A stretch of DNA of 64,000 nucleotides, from positions 1,054,001-1,118,000 of the forward strand of contig NZ_JAKZHW010000001.1 of NCBI RefSeq assembly GCF_022568775.1, given 5' to 3'. Shown here piece after piece: positions 16,168 to 25,429 of this stretch (position 1 is its first letter; the number at the start of each line of letters is the position of its first letter). A program made the translations under genes and the position numbers. The notes below the pieces were generated by a model. That model worked only from the letters and a program-made list of their open reading frames with translations. It was not told the DNA's origin and did not search any database. This DNA comes from Sphingomonas telluris. Its GTDB lineage: Bacteria > Pseudomonadota > Alphaproteobacteria > Sphingomonadales > Sphingomonadaceae.

Positions 16168-17576
16168 TAGCGGTAGTGCTCGGGCTTGAACGGCCCCTGC
16201 TGCGACACGCCGATGTAGGCGGCCTGCTTTTCGCTGAGCTCCGTCAGGTGCACGCCCAGCTTGCCGAGGTGAAGGCGCGCGACCTTCTCGTCGAGGTGCT
16301 TCGGCAGGACGTAGACGTCGTTCTTGTACTGGTCCGACTTCGTCCACAGCTCGATCTGCGCCAGCACCTGATTGGTGAAGGACGAGGACATCACGAAGCT
16401 CGGGTGGCCGGTGGCGTTGCCGAGGTTCACGAGGCGGCCCTTCGACAGCACGATGATGCGCTTGCCGTCCGGGAATTCGACCTCGTCGACCTGCGGCTTG
16501 ATCTCGGTCCACTTCATGTTGGCCAGCGCACCGATCTGAATCTCGCTGTCGAAGTGGCCGATATTCGAAACGATCGCCATGTCCTTCATCGCGCGCATGT
16601 GCTCGAGCGTGATGACGTCCATGTTGCCGGTCGCGGTGACGAAGATGTCGGCGCGCGGAGCGGCCTCTTCCATCGTCACAACCTCATAGCCTTCCATCGC
16701 GGCCTGGAGCGCGCAGATCGGATCGACCTCGGTTACGATGACGCGGGCGCCGCCGTTGCGAAGCGATGCGGCCGAGCCCTTGCCGACATCGCCGAAGCCG
16801 GCGACGCAAGCGACCTTGCCGGCAAGCATGACGTCGGTCGCCCGGCGGATGGCGTCGACCAGAGACTCCTTACAGCCGTACAGATTGTCGAACTTCGACT
16901 TGGTGACGCTGTCGTTGACGTTGATCGCCGGGAACGGGAGCTTGCCCTTCTTGGCAAGGTCATAGAGCCGGTGGACGCCGGTGGTCGTCTCTTCCGACAC
17001 GCCTTTGATCGTCTCGACGGTCTTGGTGAGGTAGCCCGGACGCTCACCCAGGAAGCGCTTCAGCGTCGCGGCAAAAATCTCTTCTTCCTCGTTCGACGGC
17101 GTAAAAAGCTCCTCGCCGCCTTCGACGCGGGCGCCCCAGAGCGCGAACATCGTGGCGTCGCCGCCATCGTCGAGGATCATGTTGCAGGTCGTATCGCGGC
17201 CCCAGTCGAAGATGCGGACGACGTAATCCCAGTATTCCTCGAGGGTCTCGCCCTTCACCGCGAACACCGGGATGTTGCGCGCGGCGATCGCAGCGGCCGC
17301 ATGGTCCTGCGTCGAGAAGATGTTGCAGCTCGCCCAGCGCACTTCCGCGCCAAGAGCGATGAGCGTCTCGATCAGGACGGCCGTCTGGATCGTCATGTGC
17401 AGCGAGCCGGTGATGCGCGCGCCGCTCAGCGGCTTCGACGCGCCATATTCCTCGCGCAGCGCCATGAGGCCCGGCATTTCGGTCTCGGCAATCTCGATCT
17501 CCTTGCGGCCGAAATCGGCAAGGCCGAGGTCCTTCACGACATAATCGTTGAAACGGGTGTCAGCCTGCGTCGCCAC
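16164..17576 (-). CDS. ahcY: Adenosylhomocysteinase (S-adenosyl-L-homocysteine hydrolase)
   Basis: 470 residues, the long bacterial form. It reversibly splits S-adenosylhomocysteine into adenosine and homocysteine, clearing product inhibition of SAM-dependent methyltransferases. Seen: [22 protein letters not shown] near the N-terminus, the substrate and NAD-site region [19 protein letters not shown], the Rossmann motif [16 protein letters not shown] (about 255-270) and the invariant C-terminus KPEHYRY. It starts with GTG (17574-17576) behind a GGAG site. A perfect 20-bp palindrome lies about 83 bp upstream and is a likely operator. Confidence 0.98.
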   Translation of the reverse strand: MATQADTRFNDYVVKDLGLADFGRKEIEIAETEMPGLMALREEYGASKPLSGARITGSLHMTIQTAVLIETLIALGAEVRWASCNIFSTQDHAAAAIAARNIPVFAVKGETLEEYWDYVVRIFDWGRDTTCNMILDDGGDATMFALWGARVEGGEELFTPSNEEEEIFAATLKRFLGERPGYLTKTVETIKGVSEETTTGVHRLYDLAKKGKLPFPAINVNDSVTKSKFDNLYGCKESLVDAIRRATDVMLAGKVACVAGFGDVGKGSAASLRNGGARVIVTEVDPICALQAAMEGYEVVTMEEAAPRADIFVTATGNMDVITLEHMRAMKDMAIVSNIGHFDSEIQIGALANMKWTEIKPQVDEVEFPDGKRIIVLSKGRLVNLGNATGHPSFVMSSSFTNQVLAQIELWTKSDQYKNDVYVLPKHLDEKVARLHLGKLGVHLTELSEKQAAYIGVSQQGPFKPEHYRY

Positions 17577-17658
17577 GTCGAGTATCTCCGGTTTGTGATG
17601 TGCTGATGCGCGTCTTGCGCTCGGCGCTGCCCCTAGCGGGAGCAGAGCGCTAAGGCAA

Positions 17659-17678
17659 ATATAAAGAATTCTTTATAT
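17659..17678. promoter_or_regulatory. Perfect 20-bp palindromic operator candidate upstream of ahcY
   Basis: ATATAAAGAATTCTTTATAT is a perfect inverted repeat in an otherwise GC-rich context, between the ahcY start (17576) and the 3' end of the AlgH-family gene. ArsR-family regulators of SAM/SAH metabolism (SahR/SamR) are known to use AT-rich palindromes in front of ahcY and metK in proteobacteria. Assignment to that regulator is from memory of its motif type and is inference. Confidence 0.6.
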
Positions 17679-17683
17679 GTATT

Positions 17684-18256
17684 CTAGGCCGCACCGGTCT
17701 CGCTGGAGAGCAGCCGAGGATCGACGCCTTCGGACTTGAATGCCGCAGCCCAGCGCTCGTCGGTCGGCGTGTCGAACAGGATCTTCTTGCTCACGTCGGC
17801 CGCGAACCAGCCATGCCTGGTCATCTCCTCGTCGAGCTGCCCGTCGCCCCAGCCCGCATAGCCGAGCGCCGCGATCCATTGGGAAGGCCCCTTGCCCTCC
17901 GCGATCGCCTTCAGCACGTCGATCGTGCCGGTCATCGAGAAGGTCGTGCCGTTGGGTCCATTGACCTGCAGCGAGTCCTGTCCGCCCCAATCGGTCGAGT
18001 GGAGCACGAAGCCCCTGCCCGGCTCGACAGGCCCGCCGTGATGTACGGCGCGATCCGGAGCCTCGCCCGGATCGATGTCGAGTTGCTGGAGCAGGGTCCG
18101 GAATCGCATTCCGGCACGCTTGTGCCCGATGCCGATGCCGACGGCGCCATTTTCATCATGCACGCAAAGAGCGATCACCGCCCGCTCGAAGCGCGGATCG
18201 GCCATTCCGGGCATTGCCAACAGCAACTTGCCCGACAGGAAACGCGGCTCATCCAT
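17684..18256 (-). CDS. YqgE/AlgH family protein
   Basis: 190 residues, the normal length of the family. The family opening FLSGKLLLAMPGMADPRFERAVI is present in parts, followed by HDENGAVGIGIGHK, the conserved GGPVEPGRGFVLHS and the C-terminal ALGYAGWGDGQLDEEM. The biochemical function is not established; AlgH was named from Pseudomonas alginate regulation. The ATG at 18254-18256 (MDEPRFLSG) gives the canonical N-terminus; an in-frame upstream start at 18328 would add 24 unlikely residues. Divergent from the peroxiredoxin gene. Confidence 0.93.
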   Translation of the reverse strand: MDEPRFLSGKLLLAMPGMADPRFERAVIALCVHDENGAVGIGIGHKRAGMRFRTLLQQLDIDPGEAPDRAVHHGGPVEPGRGFVLHSTDWGGQDSLQVNGPNGTTFSMTGTIDVLKAIAEGKGPSQWIAALGYAGWGDGQLDEEMTRHGWFAADVSKKILFDTPTDERWAAAFKSEGVDPRLLSSETGAA

Positions 18257-18357
18257 CGAAACGACATTGAGCCGCTGCTTCGGCTGCCGCAACCCTTGAG
18301 CGACAGGCCGTGAGGGCTGTAGGGGCATTCACCGAATTGCCTTCAAGGAGACTCCGA

Positions 18358-18837
18358 ATGACCATTTCCGTCGGTGACCGCATCCCGGACGTTCCGATCA
18401 CGATCGCAACGGCGGATGGACCGGAGCAGACCACCACCAGCGAGTATTTCGGCGGACGGCGCGTCGCCCTCTTCGCGGTCCCCGGCGCATTCACGCCGAC
18501 CTGCTCCGCGCGCCACCTGCCCTCCTATGTGGAGCGCTCGGGGGAGCTGAAGGGCAAGGGAGTCGACGAGATCGCCTGCATCTCCGTCAACGATGCGTTC
18601 GTCATGTCAGCCTGGGGCCAGCGCGACGGATCGCGGGACATCACCATGATCGCGGACGGCAACGGCGCGTTCGCCGAAGCAGTCGGGCTGACCATGGACG
18701 GAAGCAAGTTCGGCATGGGCAAGCGCAGCCAGCGCTACTCGATGCTGGTCAATGACGGCGTGGTCGAGCAGCTGAACGTCGAAGCTCCCGGCGAGTATCG
18801 CGCATCGAGCGCAGAGACCCTGCTCGAGCAACTTTAA
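18358..18837 (+). CDS. Peroxiredoxin (Prx5/AhpE-like, redoxin family)
   Basis: 159 residues. It reduces hydrogen peroxide and organic peroxides. The peroxidatic cysteine is Cys49 in PGAFTPTCSARHLPSYVE, the PxxxTxxC signature of the Prx5 subfamily. MGKRSQRYSMLVNDGVVEQLNVE is the usual C-terminal strand. No second conserved Cys is visible in the Prx5-typical place, so it is probably a 1-Cys enzyme using glutathione or glutaredoxin. Start ATG 18358 sits behind AAGGAG (18343-18348). Confidence 0.94.
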   Translation: MTISVGDRIPDVPITIATADGPEQTTTSEYFGGRRVALFAVPGAFTPTCSARHLPSYVERSGELKGKGVDEIACISVNDAFVMSAWGQRDGSRDITMIADGNGAFAEAVGLTMDGSKFGMGKRSQRYSMLVNDGVVEQLNVEAPGEYRASSAETLLEQL

Positions 18838-18930
18838 CGGCGCGTCGCTTCGTCGCCTCTCCTCACCGCTGGACCGAAACATCACTCGGTCCAGCGCGTT
18901 GAAAACCCAACGAAAACGAGGAGGACCATA

Positions 18931-19371
18931 ATGGCGAGAAACAATAATCGTAGCCGCAACAACAATCCGTCGGGCCGCAACCAGTACAGTAGCGACTGGA
19001 TGAGCACCGTGAAGGAGCGTCCGATCGCAGCCGCGGCGGTCGCCGCAGCGTCGGTCGGTGCCGGCGTATTCCTCTGGTCGAAGCGCAACGCTCTCAGCGA
19101 GCAAATGAGCAATCTCAGCAGCCAGATTAGCGACTGGACCGAGAGCATGCGCTCCGGCAGCGACGACGAGTTCGAGATGGCAAGCGCGGGCGACAGCTCT
19201 CCTTCCGGCGCGGCGAGCGGAAGCACGTCGGCACGGACGTCGCGCTCGACGGGTTCGCGCCCGACCAGCACGCGAGGCGGCAACCGGTCGAACCGCGGCA
19301 TGAGCGAAACCGGGGGCGGCAACGCCTCGCTCGGCGCGCACACGGGCTCGGGGTCGGGCTCGGCTTCCTAA
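18931..19371 (+). CDS. Small membrane protein with Ser/Gly-rich tail, unknown function
   Basis: 146 residues, not assigned to a family. An Asn/Arg-rich N-terminus (MARNNNRSRNNN) is followed by a TM helix (about 32-50, PIAAAAVAAASVGAGVFLW), a short amphipathic segment (LSEQMSNLSSQISDWTESM) and a disordered Ser/Gly/Thr-rich tail of about 75 residues. A GGAGG ribosome-binding site (18919-18923) and a strong terminator right after the stop support a single-gene transcript. The architecture resembles abundant small stress-associated membrane proteins, but that is only a resemblance. Confidence 0.8.
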   Translation: MARNNNRSRNNNPSGRNQYSSDWMSTVKERPIAAAAVAAASVGAGVFLWSKRNALSEQMSNLSSQISDWTESMRSGSDDEFEMASAGDSSPSGAASGSTSARTSRSTGSRPTSTRGGNRSNRGMSETGGGNASLGAHTGSGSGSAS

Positions 19372-19395
19372 AACCGGACTAATCCGAGTAACGAA

Positions 19396-19420
19396 GGGGC
19401 GCCGGGAGGCGCCCCTTTTT
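19396..19420 (+). terminator. Rho-independent terminator after the Ser/Gly-rich membrane protein
   Basis: GGGGCGCC-GGGA-GGCGCCCC (8-bp stem) followed directly by TTTTT. Located 25 bp after the stop of the upstream gene and just before the convergent peptidase stop. Confidence 0.92.
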
Positions 19421-19424
19421 CATT

Positions 19425-21302
19425 CTACCAACCGCACTGCTTCCCGCGGTTCTGCTCTTCCAGCCAACGCTGAAGCGGAGCGAAATATTCGAGCATCGGC
19501 TTGCCTGACATTTCGCGCGAGCCGGTGAAGGCCTGCAGCGCATCCGGCCACGGGTGCGACGCACCCATCGCCAGCATCTGGTTCAGCCGCTGGCCGACCT
19601 CCTTGTTCCCGTAGAAGCTGCAGCGGTGAAGCGGCCCTTTCCAGCCCGACATATCGCAAGCGGCCTTGTAGAACTGGAACTGCAGGATGCGGGCGAGGAA
19701 GTAACGCGCGTAGGGCGTGTTTCCGGGGATGTGGAACTTGGCGCCCGGGTCGAAGTCGGCCTCGGTGCGCTCCACCGGCGGTACGATGCCCTGATACTGC
19801 TGCCGTAGGTCCGTCCAACCCTTCTCATAGCCCGTCGACGGGATCGATCCGTCGAACACGCCCCAGCGCCATTTGTCCACGAGCAAGCCGAACGGAAGGA
19901 ACGCGACCTTGTCCATGGCCTGCCGCAGCAGAAGGCCGATGTCCTTGTCGGCCGACGGCACCTTGCTGCGGTCGAGCAGTCCGATCTGCACCAGATATTC
20001 CGGCGTCACGGAGAGCGCGATGAAGTCGCCAATCGCTTCGTGGAACCCGTCGTTCGCACCGTTCAGATAGAGATACGGCTGCTTGTTGTAGGCGCGCTGA
20101 TAGAAGTTGTGGCCGAGCTCGTGGTGGATGGTGACGAAGTCGTCGGCATTCACCCGCGTGCACATCTTGATGCGCAGGTCGTCGACATTGTTCAGGTCCC
20201 AGGCCGAGGCGTGACAGATGACCTCACGGTCGCGCGGACGCGTGATTTGCGAGCGGGTCCAGAAGCTGTCGGGAAGCGGCGCGAAGCCCAACGAAGTGTA
20301 GAAGCGCTCGCCGGCCTTCACCATTTCCACCGGCGTGTAGCCTTTGGCCTTGAGCAGGTCCTCGAGATTGTAGCCGATGTCGCCCGACCCTTTCGGCGCG
20401 ACGACGTCATAGATGTTGCCCCACTCCTGCGCCCACATGTTGCCGAGCAGGTCGGCGCGGATCGGGCCCGTCTTGGGCTGCACGGCCTCGCCGTACTTCT
20501 GGTTGAGCTTGGTGCGCGTGTAGCAGTGAAGCTGGTCGTAAAGCGGCTTCATCTCCGCCCACAGCCGGTCGTACATCGCGGAGAATTCCTCCGGCGTCAT
20601 GTCGTACTGGCTGCGCCACATGGCGCCGGTGTCGGCATAGCCGAGCTCCTTGGCCCCCTGGTTCGCGATCTCGACCATCTGGGTATAGTCGCCGCGCATC
20701 GGACGACCGACATTGGTGTGCCAGCTCGTCCAGACCTCCTTGGTCTTCGCCGGGTCGCGCAGCGTTCCCATGCGCTCCTCGGCCTCGTCGCCGGTGATCG
20801 TCTTGCCGTCCAGGGACGCGCGGCCCTTGCCGTAGGTCGACTGCAGCCGCGTCGTGATGTCGTTCAGCTGAGCGGCCGCGCCCGGCGTGCTCGGCGCCGC
20901 AAGAACTAGGGCGCCGCGCAGGATGTTGAGCTTGCGGGCCGTGTCGGGATCGAGACCCGCGACCTTCGCATACTCGGCAGCCTGCTTGGCGTACTTCACG
21001 CCCTTCTCGGTGCCGATCGTTCCGAAATAGGCGGCGAGCGCGTCGGTATCGTCGGTGATGTAGGTCGCGTTCACCCATTGGGCGCGTCCGCCGATCACGC
21101 TGAGCTCGAACAGGTCCTTCTCGACATCCGCGATGAACTGGCGCGCACCGTCGGGAGTCGCCGGATAGGGCAGCGCGTCGGAGCTCGCCGCAGCAGGCGC
21201 TGCCGCGGGTGCGGGCGCCCCTTCCACAGTCGGAGCCGACACGTTGGTGGCACAACCCGCAAGGGCCAGAGCCGCAAACGAAACGCTACAGGCAAACTTC
21301 AT
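19425..21302 (-). CDS. M2-family metallopeptidase lipoprotein (peptidyl-dipeptidase A/ACE-like)
   Basis: About 625 residues. The N-terminus MKFACSVSFAALALAGCATN is a lipoprotein signal with lipobox ALAGC, so the mature protein is anchored in the periplasm. An Ala/Pro-rich linker precedes the catalytic domain. The zinc site is HHELGHNFYQ (HExxH at about 392-396), and HEAIGDFIALS supplies the third ligand Glu. Members release C-terminal dipeptides. The start is chosen for the signal peptide; an in-frame ATG at 21380 would place 26 implausible residues in front. It stands alone, convergent with the preceding gene. Confidence 0.94.
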   Translation of the reverse strand: MKFACSVSFAALALAGCATNVSAPTVEGAPAPAAAPAAASSDALPYPATPDGARQFIADVEKDLFELSVIGGRAQWVNATYITDDTDALAAYFGTIGTEKGVKYAKQAAEYAKVAGLDPDTARKLNILRGALVLAAPSTPGAAAQLNDITTRLQSTYGKGRASLDGKTITGDEAEERMGTLRDPAKTKEVWTSWHTNVGRPMRGDYTQMVEIANQGAKELGYADTGAMWRSQYDMTPEEFSAMYDRLWAEMKPLYDQLHCYTRTKLNQKYGEAVQPKTGPIRADLLGNMWAQEWGNIYDVVAPKGSGDIGYNLEDLLKAKGYTPVEMVKAGERFYTSLGFAPLPDSFWTRSQITRPRDREVICHASAWDLNNVDDLRIKMCTRVNADDFVTIHHELGHNFYQRAYNKQPYLYLNGANDGFHEAIGDFIALSVTPEYLVQIGLLDRSKVPSADKDIGLLLRQAMDKVAFLPFGLLVDKWRWGVFDGSIPSTGYEKGWTDLRQQYQGIVPPVERTEADFDPGAKFHIPGNTPYARYFLARILQFQFYKAACDMSGWKGPLHRCSFYGNKEVGQRLNQMLAMGASHPWPDALQAFTGSREMSGKPMLEYFAPLQRWLEEQNRGKQCGW

Positions 21303-21397
21303 CACAGCTGATTTCTCCCCTGAATTCCGATGACAAGCACGGATGCAGCGCGACTGGAACGGGCCAGCCCATTTCGTCAAGCGGCAGCGATGTTTCG

Positions 21398-22186
21398 TCA
21401 GGCGGCGAGGAAGCGGGCGATCGCCTCGCCGAGCTCCGGTTTCGTCACCGAGCTCATGTGCGTCCCCGGAATCTCCTCATAGGTCGCATTCGGAAGCATG
21501 GCCGCTAGCTCGCGCGCCGAACCATTGTCCTCATCCTCGCTTCCGCAGACCACCAGCGTGGGCATTGCGAAGGACGCGATTGCCCGCTGCGGATCGGGAT
21601 GGTCTCCAAGGCCCTTGAGCAAAAGTGCCGCCGCCTCGAGGTCGATCTTCATCGTCCGCATGAACTGCACCGACAACCAGTGCGGATCGCCGCGCGGCGT
21701 GTCGTGGAAATGATGGATTGCATGGAGGAAGAAGTGGGAACGGCGCTCCCAGTTCGTGAGGACGTCGACCCCGGTACCCGCCAAGATCGCGCGGCGCGGC
21801 GTCATTCCGCTGCTGACGGCGTCGATCGTCGTTCGGGCTCCAAGGGAAAAGCCGCCGAGATCGAAGTCGCTTAGTCCTAGAAGCGCGATCAGATCCCTGA
21901 GGTCTCGCACGAGAATATCCGAGGGGTAGTTGGCTGGGTCGTGCGGCTTACCGCTCTGACCGTGCGCTCGTAGGTCCGGCATGATCACGCGGAAGCCTTC
22001 GCTCGCAATTCGGTCGGCGTGCCCGAACTTGATCCAGTTCATCTCCGCGCTGGAAAACAGCCCATGCAGAAGGATCACTGTCCTTCCCTCCCCAACCTCA
22101 TGATAGGCGAGCTGGACCCCGTCCGATGCGTTCCAGAAATGAAGTGTCGGTTCGGCCATGGACTCGCGAAATGTCAGCCGGGCCAT
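21398..22186 (-). CDS. Alpha/beta-fold hydrolase
   Basis: 262 residues. Oxyanion-hole motif VILLHGLFSSAEMNW, nucleophile elbow GGFSLGART (catalytic Ser), acidic residue in VVCGSEDEDNGSA and catalytic His in IPGTHMSSVTKPEL complete a Ser-Asp-His triad in the right order. The substrate is not predictable; the family covers esterases, lactonases and dehalogenases. Start ATG 22186; an internal ATG at 22159 (MAEPTLHFW) is equally plausible. Confidence 0.88.
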   Translation of the reverse strand: MARLTFRESMAEPTLHFWNASDGVQLAYHEVGEGRTVILLHGLFSSAEMNWIKFGHADRIASEGFRVIMPDLRAHGQSGKPHDPANYPSDILVRDLRDLIALLGLSDFDLGGFSLGARTTIDAVSSGMTPRRAILAGTGVDVLTNWERRSHFFLHAIHHFHDTPRGDPHWLSVQFMRTMKIDLEAAALLLKGLGDHPDPQRAIASFAMPTLVVCGSEDEDNGSARELAAMLPNATYEEIPGTHMSSVTKPELGEAIARFLAA

Positions 22187-22268
22187 TCCATTGCAACGCG
22201 GAATTGGTACAGTCTGTCTTCGATGACCAGCCGATGGAAAGCTTTGCCGAGCGCCGCGTTATGCGTGC

Positions 22269-22787
22269 GTGTTCGGATGTATCGGTAGTATCACCAGTTT
22301 GCGTGCCTTGACCGCATTGGCGTTGATCGCGGCTGCGTTACCCGCTTCGTCGGCCGTTGCGGCGGGGCCCATGACTCAGCCCCTGCGTTTCTTCGAAGGG
22401 CGGACGGAAATCGTCAGCATCGTGAAGGTGGTGATGAAGAAGCCATACCGGTCGCGAACGATCGGCCGCGGCCAAATTCTTCCGGACGGCTCACTATCGC
22501 TTGTCCAGCAGGTCAATGAGGACGGGCAGCCGCCTCACCAGCGCACTTGGCGGATCAAGCAAACCGGGCCCGGCAAGTTCACCGGCACCATGTCGGAGGC
22601 TGTGGGGCCGGTTACTGTCGAGGAAGCTGGAAACCAGTTCCGCTTCAAGTTCCGGATGAAGGGCAGCCTGTCGGTCGAGCAATGGGTGACGCCGCAGGCC
22701 GATGGACGCACGGCCCAGAGCAAGATCACGGTGAAGAAGTACGGGATGCGCGTGGCTAGTTCCGACGGGACGATCAGAAAGCTCTGA
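22269..22787 (+). CDS. Exported protein resembling the DUF3833 family
   Basis: 172 residues, GTG start at 22269 (TTG codons slightly downstream are alternatives). The N-terminus is a signal peptide (ALTALALIAAALPASSAVAA). The body is a beta-rich domain with FFEGRTEIVSIVKV, GQILPDGSLSLVQQVNEDGQPP, RTWRIKQTGPGKFTGTMSEA and a closing ITVKKYGMRVA. This order (FF.G, W..., G.F.G.., GN.F.F.., K.G..V) matches DUF3833 as I remember it, but it is a judgement without a profile search. Convergent with mreB, with adjacent stop codons. Confidence 0.7.
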   Translation: MFGCIGSITSLRALTALALIAAALPASSAVAAGPMTQPLRFFEGRTEIVSIVKVVMKKPYRSRTIGRGQILPDGSLSLVQQVNEDGQPPHQRTWRIKQTGPGKFTGTMSEAVGPVTVEEAGNQFRFKFRMKGSLSVEQWVTPQADGRTAQSKITVKKYGMRVASSDGTIRKL

Positions 22788-23831
22788 TCAAGCCGGACAG
22801 AGCGACGCTCTCAGCTCACGGTCCTCCAGCGCCTTGCCGGCGCCCAATGCTACGCACCTCAACGGACTTTCGGCGATGCGCACCGGGAGGCCGACCTCGT
22901 CCGCCAGGAGCAGGTCGATATTCCTCAGCAGAGACCCTCCGCCAGTCATGGTGATGCCCTGGTCGATGACGTCGGCCGCGATTTCGGGCTCGGTGTGCTC
23001 GAGGGCGTCGGCGACCGCCTGCACGATCTGGTAGACGGGCTCGTGCAGCGCCTCGGCGATCTCCGCCTGGCTGAGGCTGATTTCCATAGGGCGACCTACC
23101 GCGACATCGCGGCCCGACACCATGCCCATGATGTGCATGCTCTCGGGCGTCGCGAGCGCGGAACCGATCTCCTTCTTGATCCGCTCGGCCGTACCCGGTC
23201 CGATCAGCAGATTGTATTTCCTGCGGACGTAAGCGGCGATGGCCTCATCCATCTTGTCTCCGCCGACGCGGACGGAGGTGCTGTAGGTCAGACCCCTCAG
23301 CGAGATGATGCCGACCTCGGTGGTGCCGCCGCCGATGTCGACCACCATCGATCCAATTGGGTCGGACACCGGAAGGCCCGCCCCGATCGCCGCAGCCATC
23401 GGCTCCTCCACCAGCCAGACTTCGCGACCTCCGGCGTTGAACGCCGCCGCCCGGATCGCTCGTCGTTCAACCGGCGTAGATCCTGACGGGACGCAGATCA
23501 CGATCTCCGGCCCCCGCGACAGCCGCGAATGAGCGCCGCCCGCTTTTTCGATGAAATATTTGATCATCTCCTCAGCAACTACGAGGTCGGTGATCACTCC
23601 GTCGGTCAGCGGCCGATAAGTCTCGATGTTGTCGGGTGTCTTGCCCATCAACACCTTGGCGTCGCTTCCCACGGCGCGCACGCGCTGAACTCCGTTCACC
23701 AGTTCGATGGCGACGACCGACGGCTCATCGACGACAATGCCCTCACCCGGGACATAGACGAGCGTGTTCGCCGTCCCCAAGTCCATGGCCATGTCGCGGG
23801 TGCCCAACGATCCGAAGAAATGGAAATCCAT
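22788..23831 (-). CDS. mreB: Rod shape-determining actin homologue MreB (no mreC/mreD neighbours)
   Basis: 347 residues. Actin-fold ATPase whose filaments guide peptidoglycan synthesis. Phosphate-1 motif MDLGTANTLVYV, phosphate-2 VVDIGGGTTEVGIIS, adenosine motif TMTGGGSLLRN and the conserved EEPMAAAIGAGLPV are all present. The C-terminus (ALGAGKALEDRELRASLCPA) is less typical. MreB is normally first in mreBCD-mrdAB; here the next genes are unrelated and convergent. This is either a relocated sole copy or a paralogue. Confidence 0.93.
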   Translation of the reverse strand: MDFHFFGSLGTRDMAMDLGTANTLVYVPGEGIVVDEPSVVAIELVNGVQRVRAVGSDAKVLMGKTPDNIETYRPLTDGVITDLVVAEEMIKYFIEKAGGAHSRLSRGPEIVICVPSGSTPVERRAIRAAAFNAGGREVWLVEEPMAAAIGAGLPVSDPIGSMVVDIGGGTTEVGIISLRGLTYSTSVRVGGDKMDEAIAAYVRRKYNLLIGPGTAERIKKEIGSALATPESMHIMGMVSGRDVAVGRPMEISLSQAEIAEALHEPVYQIVQAVADALEHTEPEIAADVIDQGITMTGGGSLLRNIDLLLADEVGLPVRIAESPLRCVALGAGKALEDRELRASLCPA

Positions 23832-23934
23832 GAGCGACCGTCCCGACTGGTTGGACTCGTGACTTCGCGCGGCCCAGACCGCTTGGGCATCGGCAAATAC
23901 GCTGATTTTTCAGATAAGTAAGGGGCTCAGCCCA

Positions 23935-24369
23935 TTATTCCGGCACTTTGCCCGTCGCTCCGACCCATTTGTCGACCAGTTTCTGGTAGTCCTGGGTCCG
24001 CATCTCCGGCAGGCCTTCGGTGTTGAGCCAGGCCCGGTGGATGCTTTCCGCGCCGAAGTGATGCTTCGGCTTGAACCGTGACGGATCGTCGAAGCTGGCG
24101 ACGGTCAGGTCCATGTTCTCGCTGCCTTCCTTGAAGCGGAAGCCGAACGAGGTCCCGCATTCCCGGCAGTAGGAACGCATGGCGATGGGAGAGCTGTCGT
24201 ACCAGTCGGGCTCGTGCGTCCACTGGACGTCCGCCTGCTTCACGCTCTTGAAGGCGATCGAGACGGAGCCGGTCGCCTTCTGGCACATACGGCAGTGACA
24301 AAGGTAGGCTTCGTCGTCGCTGATCTTCGCGGTGTATCGTACTCGGCCACAAGCGCAGCCTCCGGTCAT
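23935..24369 (-). CDS. GFA family zinc protein (CENP-V/GFA domain)
   Basis: 144 residues. The domain is defined by its cysteines, all visible: GGCACGRVRY near the N-terminus, CHCRMCQKATGS and YCRECGTSFGFRF, which bind two zinc ions as in glutathione-dependent formaldehyde-activating enzyme. The actual reaction of most members is unknown. The ATG at 24367-24369 is the natural start (MTGGCACG). Divergent from the sulfotransferase-like gene. Confidence 0.9.
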   Translation of the reverse strand: MTGGCACGRVRYTAKISDDEAYLCHCRMCQKATGSVSIAFKSVKQADVQWTHEPDWYDSSPIAMRSYCRECGTSFGFRFKEGSENMDLTVASFDDPSRFKPKHHFGAESIHRAWLNTEGLPEMRTQDYQKLVDKWVGATGKVPE

Positions 24370-24427
24370 CTCGCCAGCCAAATCATCCTCCCTTGGAGCC
24401 GCGCCATTTGCCCGGCTAAGGGATGGC

Positions 24428-25429
24428 ATGTCCAGCGCACCGAGCCCCGAAGAGATCTGGAAGGATGCGCGCTGGCTGGCCCAAGCCGTCGATCCGCGCG
24501 CGGGGCTGGTCCGGGTCGTCGAAATGACCCCGGAGGCCTATCGCGATGCGAGCTTCCTCGACGACCGGATGCTGCAGCAGCCGCGGACAACGCACCTGTT
24601 GCCTTGGAGCGAGGTCGCGAGTTCGTCTCCAGCGGATGCGCGAGCCGACGCGCGCTGGATATTCCACATCGGCCATGTAGGGTCGACGCTGATCGCGCGC
24701 TTGCTGGGAGAGCTGGAAAGTGTGCTGTCGGTGCGCGAGCCGCGCTCTCTGCGAGACCTCGCCTTCTTCCCGCGGGCAGTGCGCGCGCCGTTCGTTCCGA
24801 CGGTTCGCGCCCTCCATTCCCGCACATTCGGATCGGGCCAGACAGCGGTGGTAAAGGCCACAAGCTTCGTCAGCGAGATCGCGTCCGAGCTGATACCCGA
24901 CGAGAGTCGCGCCCTATATCTCTACGCGACGCCGCATTCGTACATCGCGGGGATTCTCGCCGGCGAGAATTCGCGAGCGGAGCTAAGCGCACTCGCCGAG
25001 ACTCGCCGCCAGCGGCTCGCCAGCCGCGCAATCAGCCTGCCCGATGCTCGCAGCGAAGCAGATCTCGCTGCCGCTGCATGGGCCTGCGAGATGACGGCGC
25101 TGACGGCCGCGGACGGACCGAAAGTCCTATGGGCCGATTTCGACCAGGCATTGTCAGACATGGAAGGTTCGCTGAGGCGTTTTGCCGATTTCCTGAATCT
25201 GGACGCGAAAGCTCAGTTCCTCTCCCAAATCGCCAACGGGCCGCTCATGCGGCGCTACTCCAAGGCGACGGAGTACGAATACAGCCCGCAGCTTCGCCGC
25301 GACTTGCTGAGCGAGGCCGCCGGCCGGCACGCGTCCGACATCGAAACCGCGCTTGCCATGCTCGACCGGGCGTCCGAAACAGCGCCCTTGCTTCGGAAAG
25401 CCCTCGATCGGGCACAGGCGGAGAGCTGA
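24428..25429 (+). CDS. P-loop sulfotransferase-like protein paired with PiuC
   Basis: 333 residues. WIFHIGHVGSTLIARLLGEL (about 76-95) resembles the 5'-phosphosulfate loop of sulfotransferases, with GST in place of the usual SGT/SGS and His replacing Pro. Downstream, TAVVKATSFVSEI and ALYLYATPHSYIAGILAGE fit the expected strand-helix order. The catalytic and PAPS 3'-phosphate residues are not clear, so a related P-loop kinase activity is possible. The stop codon abuts the ATG of piuC with no gap, so the two are almost certainly co-translated. The start ATG 24428 is selected for length and absence of overlap with the divergent GFA gene. Confidence 0.72.
   Translation: MSSAPSPEEIWKDARWLAQAVDPRAGLVRVVEMTPEAYRDASFLDDRMLQQPRTTHLLPWSEVASSSPADARADARWIFHIGHVGSTLIARLLGELESVLSVREPRSLRDLAFFPRAVRAPFVPTVRALHSRTFGSGQTAVVKATSFVSEIASELIPDESRALYLYATPHSYIAGILAGENSRAELSALAETRRQRLASRAISLPDARSEADLAAAAWACEMTALTAADGPKVLWADFDQALSDMEGSLRRFADFLNLDAKAQFLSQIANGPLMRRYSKATEYEYSPQLRRDLLSEAAGRHASDIETALAMLDRASETAPLLRKALDRAQAES

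Noticed and set aside
17577..17690. SAH riboswitch upstream of ahcY
   Set aside because: The conserved GC-rich core and pseudoknot of SAH riboswitches are not visible; the region instead holds the AT-rich palindrome.
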